In this document: in pieces, positions 1 to 7,914 of the stretch
How the letters are laid out: every line of letters begins with the position of its first letter
How positions within the stretch are numbered: position 1 is the first letter of the stretch
The notes under the pieces: generated by a model
Told to the model about the DNA's origin: nothing
The model's input: the letters and a program-made list of their open reading frames with translations, nothing else
Database searches by the model: none
Position numbers and translations under genes: made by a program
Assembly (NCBI RefSeq): GCF_002894645.1
Contig: NZ_NCQY01000020.1
Span: 382,804 to 446,803 of the forward strand
Origin: Salinibacter altiplanensis
GTDB lineage: Bacteria; Bacteroidota; Rhodothermia; Rhodothermales; Salinibacteraceae
Direction: 5' to 3'
DNA length: 64,000 bases

Positions 1-68
1 GGAACGCTGCGGTGGAGGACTCTTTCGTTTCCACGACGTACTGTCTGCTCAATGTTCTCAGTTCTCCC

Positions 69-566
69 GTGACGGCATCCATCCGCAAGGCCACGCCCGA
101 CGACGCGAAAACGCTCGTCGACCTCATTCTGGAGCTCGCCGCCTATGAGAACTTACTTGACGAGGCGGAGCCGAGCGTAGAGCTTTTGGAGGAGCACCTG
201 TCGGCAGAGGCGCTCACGGGTTGTGAGGCGCTCCTCGCCGAGACGGAGCGCGGTACGGCGGTGGGCTTTGCGCTCTTCTTCCACAACTACTCCACCTTCC
301 AGACCAACGCGGGCCTGTACGTGGAGGACCTCTTCGTGCGGTCCACGTACCGGGAGGAAGGCATCGGGCACGCGCTGTTTCGGCACCTTGCACAGATTGC
401 GGAGAAGCGGGGCTGCCGTCGCATCGACCTGGCGGTGCTGGACTGGAATACGGAGGCGATTGAGTTCTACGACGCGCTCGGGGCCGAGCCGCTCGACGAC
501 TGGACGACCATGCGCCTGGACGAAGAGGCGATCGAAGCGGTGGCCACGGCAGAGGCGGCGGCGTAA
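69..566 (+). CDS. GNAT-family N-acetyltransferase, SSAT (diamine acetyltransferase)-like
   Basis: Predicted cytoplasmic acetyl-CoA-dependent N-acetyltransferase of 165 residues. The fold order is typical of GNAT proteins: an N-terminal strand/helix (ASIRKATPDDAKTL), a central strand pair (GFALFFHNYSTF, LYVEDLFVRSTYR), the acetyl-CoA loop EEGIGHALF, and the C-terminal WNTEAIEFYDALGA segment. The VEDLFV, REEGIG and WNxxAIxFY pattern resembles spermidine/spermine or thialysine acetyltransferases, but the substrate is inferred. The frame is open from position 12. I chose the GTG at 69 because the family-like sequence begins there and the residues before it look unrelated. The next gene starts 68 bases downstream on the same strand. 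The family call is firm; the substrate is not. Confidence 0.8.
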   Translation: MTASIRKATPDDAKTLVDLILELAAYENLLDEAEPSVELLEEHLSAEALTGCEALLAETERGTAVGFALFFHNYSTFQTNAGLYVEDLFVRSTYREEGIGHALFRHLAQIAEKRGCRRIDLAVLDWNTEAIEFYDALGAEPLDDWTTMRLDEEAIEAVATAEAAA

Positions 567-634
567 CGCCGCATGGTGCTCTGCTCCCCAAGGAGCCGTC
601 CGACGACCCTTTGTCCAGGCCACTGCCCCCCACC

Positions 635-1396
635 GTGACGACGCTCGCCATCATCCCCGCCTTTAACGAAGCACAGGCCATCGGCCCGGTCGTGGGCGAT
701 ATCCCTGAGGGCCTGGTGGATGAGGTGGTGGTCGTCAACAACGCCTCGACCGATGCGACGAAGGCAAATGCCCGGGCCGCCGGGGCGACCGTGGTCGACG
801 AACCGCAACAGGGCTACGGGGCCGCGTGCCTGCGCGGCATCGAGTATGCGACGACACGTAAGCCGGACATTGTCGTCTTCCTGGACGGCGACTACAGCGA
901 CCATCCGGACGAGATGCCGCGCCTCGTGGAGCCGATCGCCGCCGATGAGGCGGACTTCGTGGTGGGCTCCCGCATCCGCGGCAACACCGAGTCCGGCGCA
1001 CTGTTGCCGCAGGCACGGGTGGGCAACCGGTTTGCCTGCTCGCTCATGCGGCGCGTCTGGGGGGCCGGCTACACGGACCTCGGGCCGTTCCGGGCCATCC
1101 GCTTCTCTGACCTGCAGGCCCTCGACATGCAGGACGAGACCTTCGGCTGGACCATCGAAATGCAAATCCGGGCCCTGGAGGCCGGGCTCCGCGTGGAGGA
1201 AGTCCCAGTCTCGTACCGGCGCGGCATCGGGCCCTCCAAAATTACGGGCACACTCTCCGGGACTGTGAAGGCCTCGGCCAAGATTCTGTGGACCATCGGC
1301 CGCATGGCCGCGACCACACGCCGGCGTGCCCCGCAGCTCCGAGAACGGGTGGACCGGGTCCGGACCGACGCCCCCACGCTCGAACCAAAGGGCTGA
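635..1396 (+). CDS. Family 2 glycosyltransferase (dolichyl-phosphate-mannose-synthase-like)
   Basis: GT-A fold family 2 glycosyltransferase of about 253 residues. It probably moves a sugar from a nucleotide donor to a lipid or glycan acceptor at the inner membrane face. Visible motifs are the N-terminal nucleotide-binding strand LAIIPAFNEA, VVVNNASTDAT, and the metal-binding DGDYSDHPDEM (DxD-type) region. WTIEMQIRALEAGLRVEEVPVSYRRG follows in two blocks and is typical of DPM1/YfdH-like enzymes. There is no obvious C-terminal transmembrane pair. A GTG at 635 gives the usual family start; an in-frame TTG at 611 would add eight residues. It follows the acetyltransferase at a short distance, so cotranscription is plausible. 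Donor and acceptor are unknown. Confidence 0.82.
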   Translation: MTTLAIIPAFNEAQAIGPVVGDIPEGLVDEVVVVNNASTDATKANARAAGATVVDEPQQGYGAACLRGIEYATTRKPDIVVFLDGDYSDHPDEMPRLVEPIAADEADFVVGSRIRGNTESGALLPQARVGNRFACSLMRRVWGAGYTDLGPFRAIRFSDLQALDMQDETFGWTIEMQIRALEAGLRVEEVPVSYRRGIGPSKITGTLSGTVKASAKILWTIGRMAATTRRRAPQLRERVDRVRTDAPTLEPKG

Positions 1397-1470
1397 ACCT
1401 TTTCCCAGAGGCGTCGTTTTCTTCCTGGTTCGTCATCGTATCTCCCGTCCTTTCGCCCCCGCACGCTGCC

Positions 1471-2412
1471 ATGGAGCCTGACATCTGGTACAACGGAGAC
1501 TTTATCGACCACGAGGACGCCGAAATCCACGTCCTCTCCCACGTCATCCACTACGGCTCCTCGGTCTTTGAGGGCATTCGGTGCTACGAGACGGAGCAGG
1601 GGCCGGCGGTCTTTCGGCTGGAGGAGCACATGCAGCGCCTGATTGACTCCGCGAAGGTGTACCGGATGGAGATTCCCTACTCGCTGGATGAGCTTGCCGA
1701 GGCGGTGGTCGACACGATCGAGCGCAGCGGCCTTCAGGGGTGCTACATCCGACCCGTCGTGCTCCGGGGCGAAGGCCCGATGGGGGTCAACCCGCTCGAC
1801 AATTCGGTCGAGACCTTCATCGCCGTCTGGGAGTGGGGACAGTACCTGGGCGAGGAGGCCCTCGAACAGGGCGTCGACGTGGAGGTGGCCAGTTGGAACC
1901 GCATGGCCCCCAACACCCTCCCGGCGATGGCGAAGGCGGGCGGCAACTACCTGAACGCCTCCCTCGTGAAGATGAACGCCATCAAGAACGGTAAGATGGA
2001 GGGCATCATGCTGAGCACCGACGGCTACGTGGCCGAGGGGAGCGGCGAGAACCTCTTCGTGGTGAAGGACGACACGCTGTACACAGCCCCAACAGGAATG
2101 TCCATCCTGCCCGGCATCACGCGGGCCTCCATCATTTCCCTGGCGGAGGACCGCGGCTACGAGGTGGAAGAGAAGCAAATTCCCCGTGAGGCGCTCTACA
2201 CGGCCGATGAGCTCTTCTTTACCGGGACGGCCGCGGAGGTCACGCCCATCCGCACGGTCGACGACTACACGATCGGCGCCGGTTCGCGCGGGCCCGTCAC
2301 GAAGGAGATGCAGGACGCGTTCTTTGAGGTCGTGGAAGGGGGGCGGGACCCGCACGACTGGCTCACGTTCGTCGATGTGCCGGCGGCGGACGAAGCGGAG
2401 ATGACTGCGTAG
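1471..2412 (+). CDS. ilvE: Branched-chain amino acid aminotransferase
   Basis: PLP fold-type IV transaminase interconverting branched-chain 2-oxo acids and valine, leucine or isoleucine with glutamate as amino donor. It has 313 residues, close to the usual 300-310. The Schiff-base lysine is K155, in AMAKAGGNYLNASL. HVIHYGSSVFEGIRCY near residue 25-40 and DGYVAEGSGENLFVV near 190 are IlvE signatures. The frame is open back to 1288, but homology starts at the ATG at 1471 and the upstream codons are Arg/Pro-rich filler overlapping the glycosyltransferase. A strong hairpin terminator follows 30 bases after the stop. ilvA lies 46 kb away, so this is not a clustered ilv operon. Confidence 0.95.
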   Translation: MEPDIWYNGDFIDHEDAEIHVLSHVIHYGSSVFEGIRCYETEQGPAVFRLEEHMQRLIDSAKVYRMEIPYSLDELAEAVVDTIERSGLQGCYIRPVVLRGEGPMGVNPLDNSVETFIAVWEWGQYLGEEALEQGVDVEVASWNRMAPNTLPAMAKAGGNYLNASLVKMNAIKNGKMEGIMLSTDGYVAEGSGENLFVVKDDTLYTAPTGMSILPGITRASIISLAEDRGYEVEEKQIPREALYTADELFFTGTAAEVTPIRTVDDYTIGAGSRGPVTKEMQDAFFEVVEGGRDPHDWLTFVDVPAADEAEMTA

Positions 2413-2443
2413 GAGGACCCGGTGGTCAGAACTGAACAACTGT

Positions 2444-2476
2444 GTGGGCCCGTCCTCTGTGGGAGGGCCCACTTTT
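2444..2476 (+). terminator. Rho-independent terminator after ilvE
   Basis: An 8-bp GC-rich stem (GTGGGCCC at 2444-2451 with GGGCCCAC at 2465-2472) has further inner pairing and is followed by TTTT at 2473-2476. It lies between the convergent ilvE and queuosine transporter genes. The T-run is on the + strand, so it mainly serves ilvE. Confidence 0.8.
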
Positions 2477-2490
2477 GGTTTGGGTAGCGC

Positions 2491-3273
2491 CTACTCCATC
2501 GCGCCGTCCGTCTCCAGCCCTCGCGGATCGGCCTGGATCCAGTTCGTGAGGTAGTGGGTGGCGACGTAGAAGAGGGGCGTGTCGAGCGCCGCGATGCCGA
2601 GTTTGAAGACGTACTGGCCGACGACGATGCCCTGCCACGTCTCGAACGTGAGGGGATCAGTGGCCGGGTTGCCGTCGACCTCGGGCCAGATGACGAGGGC
2701 GATGGTGACCACCATCACTGTGTCGACGAGCTGGCTGAAAAAAGTGGAGCCGTTGTTGCGGAGCCACATGTACTTCCCGTCCGTGAGGCGGCGCCAGAAC
2801 TCGAAGATCTGCACGTCGATGAACTGGGAGGCGAGGTAGGCGATCATCGACCCGAGCACGATGCCGGGCAGGAGGCCGAACACCGAGTTGAACGCCTCCG
2901 CGGTCACGGGCGACTGCTCGTAGGTCGGGGCGGCGTTGGCGATCCACACCACCAGCGTGATGAAGACGCTCACCACGAAGCCGGCCCCGACGACCGTGTT
3001 GGCCCGCTTCCGGCCGTAGATCTCGGAGATGAGGTCCGTCGCCAGGAACGTCACCGGGTACGCGATGATGCCGCACGAGAGTTCCTGTCCGAACAGGACG
3101 AAGAACTTGCTCGCGACCGCATTCGTGATCACGAGTGCCCCGATGAAGAGGCCGGCCAGGACAGTAAACGCGCGCTCGGCACGGGACGGATCCGCCTTCC
3201 GAAGTCGGTTGAGATCGTGGCCGGAAAGGGTGGCTTCCCGTTCGGGGGCAGTGGCAGGATCAGAAGCAGGCAC
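2491..3273 (-). CDS. Queuosine precursor transporter, YhhQ/VUT family
   Basis: Integral inner-membrane protein of 260 residues. YhhQ-type proteins import queuine/preQ1-type precursors for tRNA queuosine modification. The family signature spans the first helices: ITNAVASKFFVLFG, IIAYPVTFLATDLISEIYGR with the conserved D-x-x-x-E-x-YG, then about six hydrophobic segments. The motif FIDVQIFEFWR near residue 145 and NNGSTFFSQLVDT near 170 are also typical. An N-terminal, charged extension of about 35 residues is longer than in E. coli YhhQ. It converges on ilvE. I looked upstream for a preQ1 riboswitch and saw no convincing match. Confidence 0.85.
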   Translation of the reverse strand: MPASDPATAPEREATLSGHDLNRLRKADPSRAERAFTVLAGLFIGALVITNAVASKFFVLFGQELSCGIIAYPVTFLATDLISEIYGRKRANTVVGAGFVVSVFITLVVWIANAAPTYEQSPVTAEAFNSVFGLLPGIVLGSMIAYLASQFIDVQIFEFWRRLTDGKYMWLRNNGSTFFSQLVDTVMVVTIALVIWPEVDGNPATDPLTFETWQGIVVGQYVFKLGIAALDTPLFYVATHYLTNWIQADPRGLETDGAME

Positions 3274-3408
3274 GCGTCGGTGAAGCGGTTTTTGGACAAG
3301 GGATCATGTCTCCTAGACGAAACGGTCCGCTTCGTTTCTGCATGAGGAGCAGTCCCGGGAGCAGCTCGTAACGTTCTGGGGATGCCGGGTCGCGTTGGGA
3401 GACGACCG

Positions 3409-4491
3409 TCAATGTGGGCCTCGTCGAGGCGGGGGCGGGTCGACGTTGTACGTACCGGTCTCGATCATATCGAGAATCTGTCCGATGCTTGGACGGTCTC
3501 CCCAGTAGGTCCCGACATACGCGAGCCGGACGATGCCCTCGGGATCGATGATCACCGTACTGGGCCGGTTGACCCATTCGGAGTGGACCGCAAACTGCCA
3601 CGGATCGATGCCGTACCGCAGGCCGACGGAGGCGGCCCGGTCCACCAGGTGGGGCCACCAAATCTCGTCGGGATATGGGGCGAGGGGGTGCTCGCCCGGC
3701 AGCTTGTCGGCAAACCAGTATGGGGGGCGGACCTCTTTGCCCGTCATGACCCGGCCGCGGTAGCGGTCGTGGCACTCGAGAGTTGCCACCTCCACGTCGA
3801 GTGCACGGAACCGGTCCTTCCGCCGAATCAGCTCGTGAAACTCTTTGTGGCAGACTGGGCACCAGTCCGCAAAGACCCAGAGGAGGACCACCGTCTTCTC
3901 CCCCAACACGTCCGAGAGCCGCCAGGACCGGCCCTCCGTGTCATCAAGCACGAAGTCTGGGGCAAAGTCCCCGTCTCGCACTCGTCCGAACGTGGACGGG
4001 TCCAGCGTGGCAAACTGCTCGGCGACCGCCGGTTCGACCGGCCTCCCGCGCTCAATTCGGGATCGGGCCACCATGCACTGATGGCGTACGTCGGGGTGGT
4101 CTTCGGTCTCCGCATGGTGGGCGACGGCATCGCTGGGCACACCAATCTGTCCGAGCGCGATGGCGGCGTGGGCACGAACGACCGGTTCGGGATCGTGGCG
4201 CAGTCGGTTTTCCAGGGGACCCACTGCCCTCTCTGCCCGAAGGGGCCCGAGCCCCATTGTCGTGACCTGCCGGACGTGTGGATTGTCGTGCTCCAGAAGA
4301 TCGACGAGGGGGGCAATGTCCTTCCGGCCCTGACGGATGAGGTCGCGCAGCGCCAGGGTTCGCACGCGCCAGTCTGTACGCTCGTGGTCGGGGACCCCGT
4401 CGTAGCCCGTGTCCGGATCGACCGTGAATCCGTTGTCGACGGGAGGAAACGAATGGGCGCCGATGCGCTGCACGATCTCATCGATCGACAT
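3409..4491 (-). CDS. HEAT-repeat protein fused to a thioredoxin-like redoxin domain
   Basis: A 360-residue protein with two parts. Residues about 35-150 carry alpha-helical HEAT-like repeats (ALRDLIRQGRKDIAPLVDLL, NPHVRQVTTMGLGPL, PEPVVRAHAAIALGQIG, HPDVRHQCMVARSRI). Residues about 170-345 form an AhpC/TSA-type redoxin with WRLSDVLGEKTVVLLWVFA and a WCPVC active site (Cys 211 and Cys 214). It probably acts as a thiol reductase or peroxidase with a protein-docking scaffold. There is no clear signal peptide, so it is likely cytoplasmic. The ATG at 4491 starts MSIDEIVQRI; an upstream in-frame start would only add a Pro-rich stretch. The partner is unknown. Confidence 0.78.
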   Translation of the reverse strand: MSIDEIVQRIGAHSFPPVDNGFTVDPDTGYDGVPDHERTDWRVRTLALRDLIRQGRKDIAPLVDLLEHDNPHVRQVTTMGLGPLRAERAVGPLENRLRHDPEPVVRAHAAIALGQIGVPSDAVAHHAETEDHPDVRHQCMVARSRIERGRPVEPAVAEQFATLDPSTFGRVRDGDFAPDFVLDDTEGRSWRLSDVLGEKTVVLLWVFADWCPVCHKEFHELIRRKDRFRALDVEVATLECHDRYRGRVMTGKEVRPPYWFADKLPGEHPLAPYPDEIWWPHLVDRAASVGLRYGIDPWQFAVHSEWVNRPSTVIIDPEGIVRLAYVGTYWGDRPSIGQILDMIETGTYNVDPPPPRRGPH

Positions 4492-4602
4492 GGAGTAGGA
4501 AGGTAGTGGCGGGAGGAGAGGGGGAGCAGTGGGGGGCTCCAATGGGGAGCGAACGAGAGGCAGCGTTACAGAGAGCGAGTGGCCGCGGAGAGGACTGCGA
4601 GG

Positions 4603-7600
4603 TCACCCGGAAGGGGCGGACGTGGTCTGCACGAGTTCCTCGGGGGCGGCGTCGAGGAAGGCAGTGGGCCGGCGGTCGTAGCCCCGCTCGCGTTCCGGGT
4701 AGGTGAGCACGAGGCGGTGCTCGGCCCGCGTCATGCCTACGTAGAGGAGGCGGCGGCTCTCCCGGCGCTCCTCCGGGGCGCGGGCGAAGTAGGGCGGAAA
4801 GGCGTTGTCGTGTGCGTCCATGCAGACGACCCGCTCGAATTCGAGCCCTTTCGCGCTGTGGTAGGTGGAGAGGGTAATCACATCCTCGCCCTGCGGGGCC
4901 GTCTCTTCCCCCCAGAGCGCGAGGTGGGTGAGGAGGTCGTCCAGGGCGGTGCTCCGGAGCGGCCGGTCGGCGTAGGGGGCAAAGAGCGCGTCCAGGCGGC
5001 GGGCCAGGCCGGGCTGGAGGCCGGCGGAGACGGTGAGCAGGGCGTCCTCGTCGATCAGTGTGTAGAGCGCGTGTTGGCGCAGGCGGTCCGGGAGGGCCCG
5101 CGGCAGAAGCGACCGCAGGTCGTCGCCGGCGGGGGAGGCGTCGCGAAGGGCCCACGTGTGTCCCACTTGTAGAAAGATGCGGGCGTCCTCCGACAGTGCT
5201 TCGGGGGCGGACGACTCGTACGTGAGGGCGGCCACGAGGAGGGGCAGGAGGGGCTCGTGGGCCAGGGCACGGCGTTGCCGGGCGCGCTCCGCTTGCATCC
5301 GCTTCAGGAGGCGCTGCTGGTCCTCACAGTCGGCCAGGGCACGATGGGCGGTGTCTGTCGCGTCGTCGAGGAGCGTCTCGCGGAGGTGCGCGGCGTCGTA
5401 GCGGCGGAGGCCGGGGAACAGCTCGTGCGCGGCGGGCAGCAGGTCGTAGGTGGTGGCCCACTCCGCGTCCGCGTCGTGCTCTTTGGCAAGGTGGCGCAGG
5501 ACCCGAAAGTCGTAGCGCTGGCCGTTGTGGGCGATAAGCGGCGCGGCGCCTACGAACTCGCAAAAGTCAGCCCAGACCGCGGCCTCGGGCCGGGCCTCGT
5601 CGAAGTCCGTCTCCGGGTCCAGCCCACATACCGAGTGCAGGGTCTCGCGCTCGTCGGCCGTCAGGTCCTCGGGCAGTTGCACGAGCGCGGAGAACCGATC
5701 AACCACGTCTCCGTCGCGTACCTTCAGCGCGCCAATTTCGGCCACGCGGCAGTGGCGCGGGTCGGTGCTTGTGGCCTCCAGGTCGACCATCACGTATTCG
5801 GGAAAGAGCGGCTCGGGCGCCGACGGGCCGGTCGTGGCCTGCAGCAGCTTGAGCAGCCGGACGGACGGGCTGTGGAAGGTGGCGTCGGCGTCCACCACGT
5901 GCACGTCGTTTGGGTCGATGCCGAGCAGCCTCTTCTGATCGGACGGCAGGGAGGCGCCGGGGGTGAGGAGGAGAATGTGAGGCGTCTCGCCGTCCGTCGA
6001 GAGGGCGTTGGTGCGCTCGGCCCAGCGGAGGAGGGCCTCCAGGTCGGTCGTGAGGACCACGTCGTCGGCGCTGAGCGGCGGGATCCCTTCGTCGGCGGGG
6101 CGGGCGAAGAGGGCCTCCTGCATCTCGGGCAGTGGGGCGGGGGGATCGGTTTCGAGGTCGAGGGCCCGCCGCACGAGCTGTCGCCAGAGCCGCGTGATCT
6201 GCGGTGTGCGATGGTGCAGAAGAAGACGGGGCGGATTGGCGGCGGCCTCCGACGCCTCGCGCCACTTCCGCAAAACGCCACCGGCCGTGCGAAACGACGA
6301 GAGCGAGGCGGGGTCGGTGAGGGGGGCGGCGTAGCGACGAAGCAGCTGGAGGGGATCGCCGAGCTGGCGCAGGGCGTCGCGGGCAAAGGCGCCGATGGTC
6401 AGGTCGTCCTCCTGGGTGTTCTGCAAGAGGTTGGTGATCGTGGCGTAGGTTTGCTCGAGGCGGTCCACGGCGGGGCCGAGGCCGGCACTTCGGCGGGCCT
6501 GCTCGTTGGTGACGACGGTCTGGAAGATGCCCCAGAGGCTCGTGTCCGGCAGGCTCCGCTCGCCAAAGTCACGCAGCCGCGCCACCGTGTCGTCCGGCAG
6601 CAGGCGAGACAGCAGCTCCGCCATCGGGGCATCGAGCGGCCGGCCGCGGCGACGGGCATCGACGACGCGGAGCAGAGCATGCAGCTTTTGCGCGGGGGGG
6701 GCGTCCAGCAGCGCCTCGCTCTGGCTCGTCTCGCAGGCGAGGCCGGCCCGCAGGCAGGCCCGCTCCAGGGCTGCCAGGCGGCGGTTCCAGCGGGTCAGGA
6801 CGGCCAGGTCGCTCCGGTCGGCCCCCTCGTCGATCCAGGTGCGCAGCTGGCGAAGCACGTAGGTCCGCTCGGCCTCGGGGTCGTCGCACGCGACGAGGCG
6901 CACCGGCTCCGTGCCCGGGTCCACCGTCCGAATGTCGCCACGCTGTTTCAGTCGCCCCTTCCCGTCGAGCACGGCCTCCGCCACCGCGTAGATGGAGCGG
7001 TTCGATCGGTAGTTGGTGGTGAGGACGTGTCGCGTGCCCCGTTCTTCGGTGCAGTCGAAGCGGTCGATGTAGCGGCGGAGGTTGGCGGGCCGGGCCCCGC
7101 GGAAGCGGTAGACAGACTGGTCGTCGTCGGCCACGCAGTAGAGGTGGGCGCCTGCGTCTCCCAGACGACGGATGACGTCGAACTGCACCGGGTCGGTGTC
7201 CTGAAATTCATCGACGAGCACCGCCTTTGTCTCCTCAGTGAGGCGGGCCCGCACGTCGGGATGGGTACGCAGCAGGTCACGCATCTTCACGAGCAGGTCG
7301 TCGAAGTCGAGCGCGCCCCGGTCCGCAAGCATTGCGGCGTAGGCCCGCAGGCCCTCGGTGAGCCGGCCCGACACGGTGTCGATTCCGAGCTTGATGCGGC
7401 TGACGTGGGTCTTGACCTGGCGGTAGCTGTGGAGATCATTCGCCTCGCACCAGCGCTCGTGCGCCTCGTACCAGCGCTGCCAGAAGGCGTCCGTCACCGT
7501 GTCGTCGACCACGATAAAGTCGTCGGGCACGTCTGCCCGGTCCGTGCAGGCCCGGAGCGTTTTGTAGCAGAAGTGATGAATCGTTCCGGCGCGGACGTGC

Positions 7601-7851
7601 TGTGCCTGCGGCCCCACGAGTTCGGTGAGGCGGGCCGTGAGCTGCTGCGCGGCGCGCCGTGTGAAGGTGACGAGGACAAGGTGGGAGGGTGTCACGTTCT
7701 CCCGTTTGATGAGGTAGGCCGCCCGGCACACCAGGACGCGTGTCTTGCCGGTTCCCGGCCCGGCCACCACGAGCTGCGGGTCCATCGACGCCGTCACGGC
7801 GGCTCGCTGGTCGGGGTTGAGGGGAGGCCAGTCGGCGGAAGGGGTGGGCAC
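4603..7851 (-). CDS. UvrD/Rep-family DNA helicase with an internal DnaQ-like 3'-5' exonuclease domain
   Basis: SF1A helicase of 1082 residues from a GTG start. Motif I is VAGPGTGKT (about 31-39), motif II LVDEFQDTDPVQF (about 210), Q-x-x-R at DDDQSVYRFRGARP and motif IV at TTNYRSNRSI. The C-terminal motifs are STYHSAKGLEFERVV and LLYVGMTRAEHRLVLTYP near 1020. Between the two halves, at about residues 685-850, sits a DEDD exonuclease: VMVDLEATSTDP (D-x-E), IAHNGQRYDFRVL and AHRALADCEDQ (HxxxxD type). A single chain could thus unwind and resect DNA during repair. UvrD and AddA/RecB-type proteins normally carry no DnaQ domain, so the architecture is notable. The peptidase gene upstream ends 63 bases away on the same strand. 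Confidence 0.87.
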   Translation of the reverse strand: MPTPSADWPPLNPDQRAAVTASMDPQLVVAGPGTGKTRVLVCRAAYLIKRENVTPSHLVLVTFTRRAAQQLTARLTELVGPQAQHVRAGTIHHFCYKTLRACTDRADVPDDFIVVDDTVTDAFWQRWYEAHERWCEANDLHSYRQVKTHVSRIKLGIDTVSGRLTEGLRAYAAMLADRGALDFDDLLVKMRDLLRTHPDVRARLTEETKAVLVDEFQDTDPVQFDVIRRLGDAGAHLYCVADDDQSVYRFRGARPANLRRYIDRFDCTEERGTRHVLTTNYRSNRSIYAVAEAVLDGKGRLKQRGDIRTVDPGTEPVRLVACDDPEAERTYVLRQLRTWIDEGADRSDLAVLTRWNRRLAALERACLRAGLACETSQSEALLDAPPAQKLHALLRVVDARRRGRPLDAPMAELLSRLLPDDTVARLRDFGERSLPDTSLWGIFQTVVTNEQARRSAGLGPAVDRLEQTYATITNLLQNTQEDDLTIGAFARDALRQLGDPLQLLRRYAAPLTDPASLSSFRTAGGVLRKWREASEAAANPPRLLLHHRTPQITRLWRQLVRRALDLETDPPAPLPEMQEALFARPADEGIPPLSADDVVLTTDLEALLRWAERTNALSTDGETPHILLLTPGASLPSDQKRLLGIDPNDVHVVDADATFHSPSVRLLKLLQATTGPSAPEPLFPEYVMVDLEATSTDPRHCRVAEIGALKVRDGDVVDRFSALVQLPEDLTADERETLHSVCGLDPETDFDEARPEAAVWADFCEFVGAAPLIAHNGQRYDFRVLRHLAKEHDADAEWATTYDLLPAAHELFPGLRRYDAAHLRETLLDDATDTAHRALADCEDQQRLLKRMQAERARQRRALAHEPLLPLLVAALTYESSAPEALSEDARIFLQVGHTWALRDASPAGDDLRSLLPRALPDRLRQHALYTLIDEDALLTVSAGLQPGLARRLDALFAPYADRPLRSTALDDLLTHLALWGEETAPQGEDVITLSTYHSAKGLEFERVVCMDAHDNAFPPYFARAPEERRESRRLLYVGMTRAEHRLVLTYPERERGYDRRPTAFLDAAPEELVQTTSAPSG

Positions 7852-7914
7852 GATGGGGACGGGGGACGAGGGAAGGAGTGGGGGCGGGGCGGTTGGCGAG
7901 GCTGCGATGCCCCA

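Noticed and set aside
3274-3408. Possible preQ1 riboswitch upstream of the queuosine transporter
   Set aside because: The minus-strand sequence has an A-rich CAAAAACCGC and small hairpins, but not the preQ1-I loop consensus in a consistent order.
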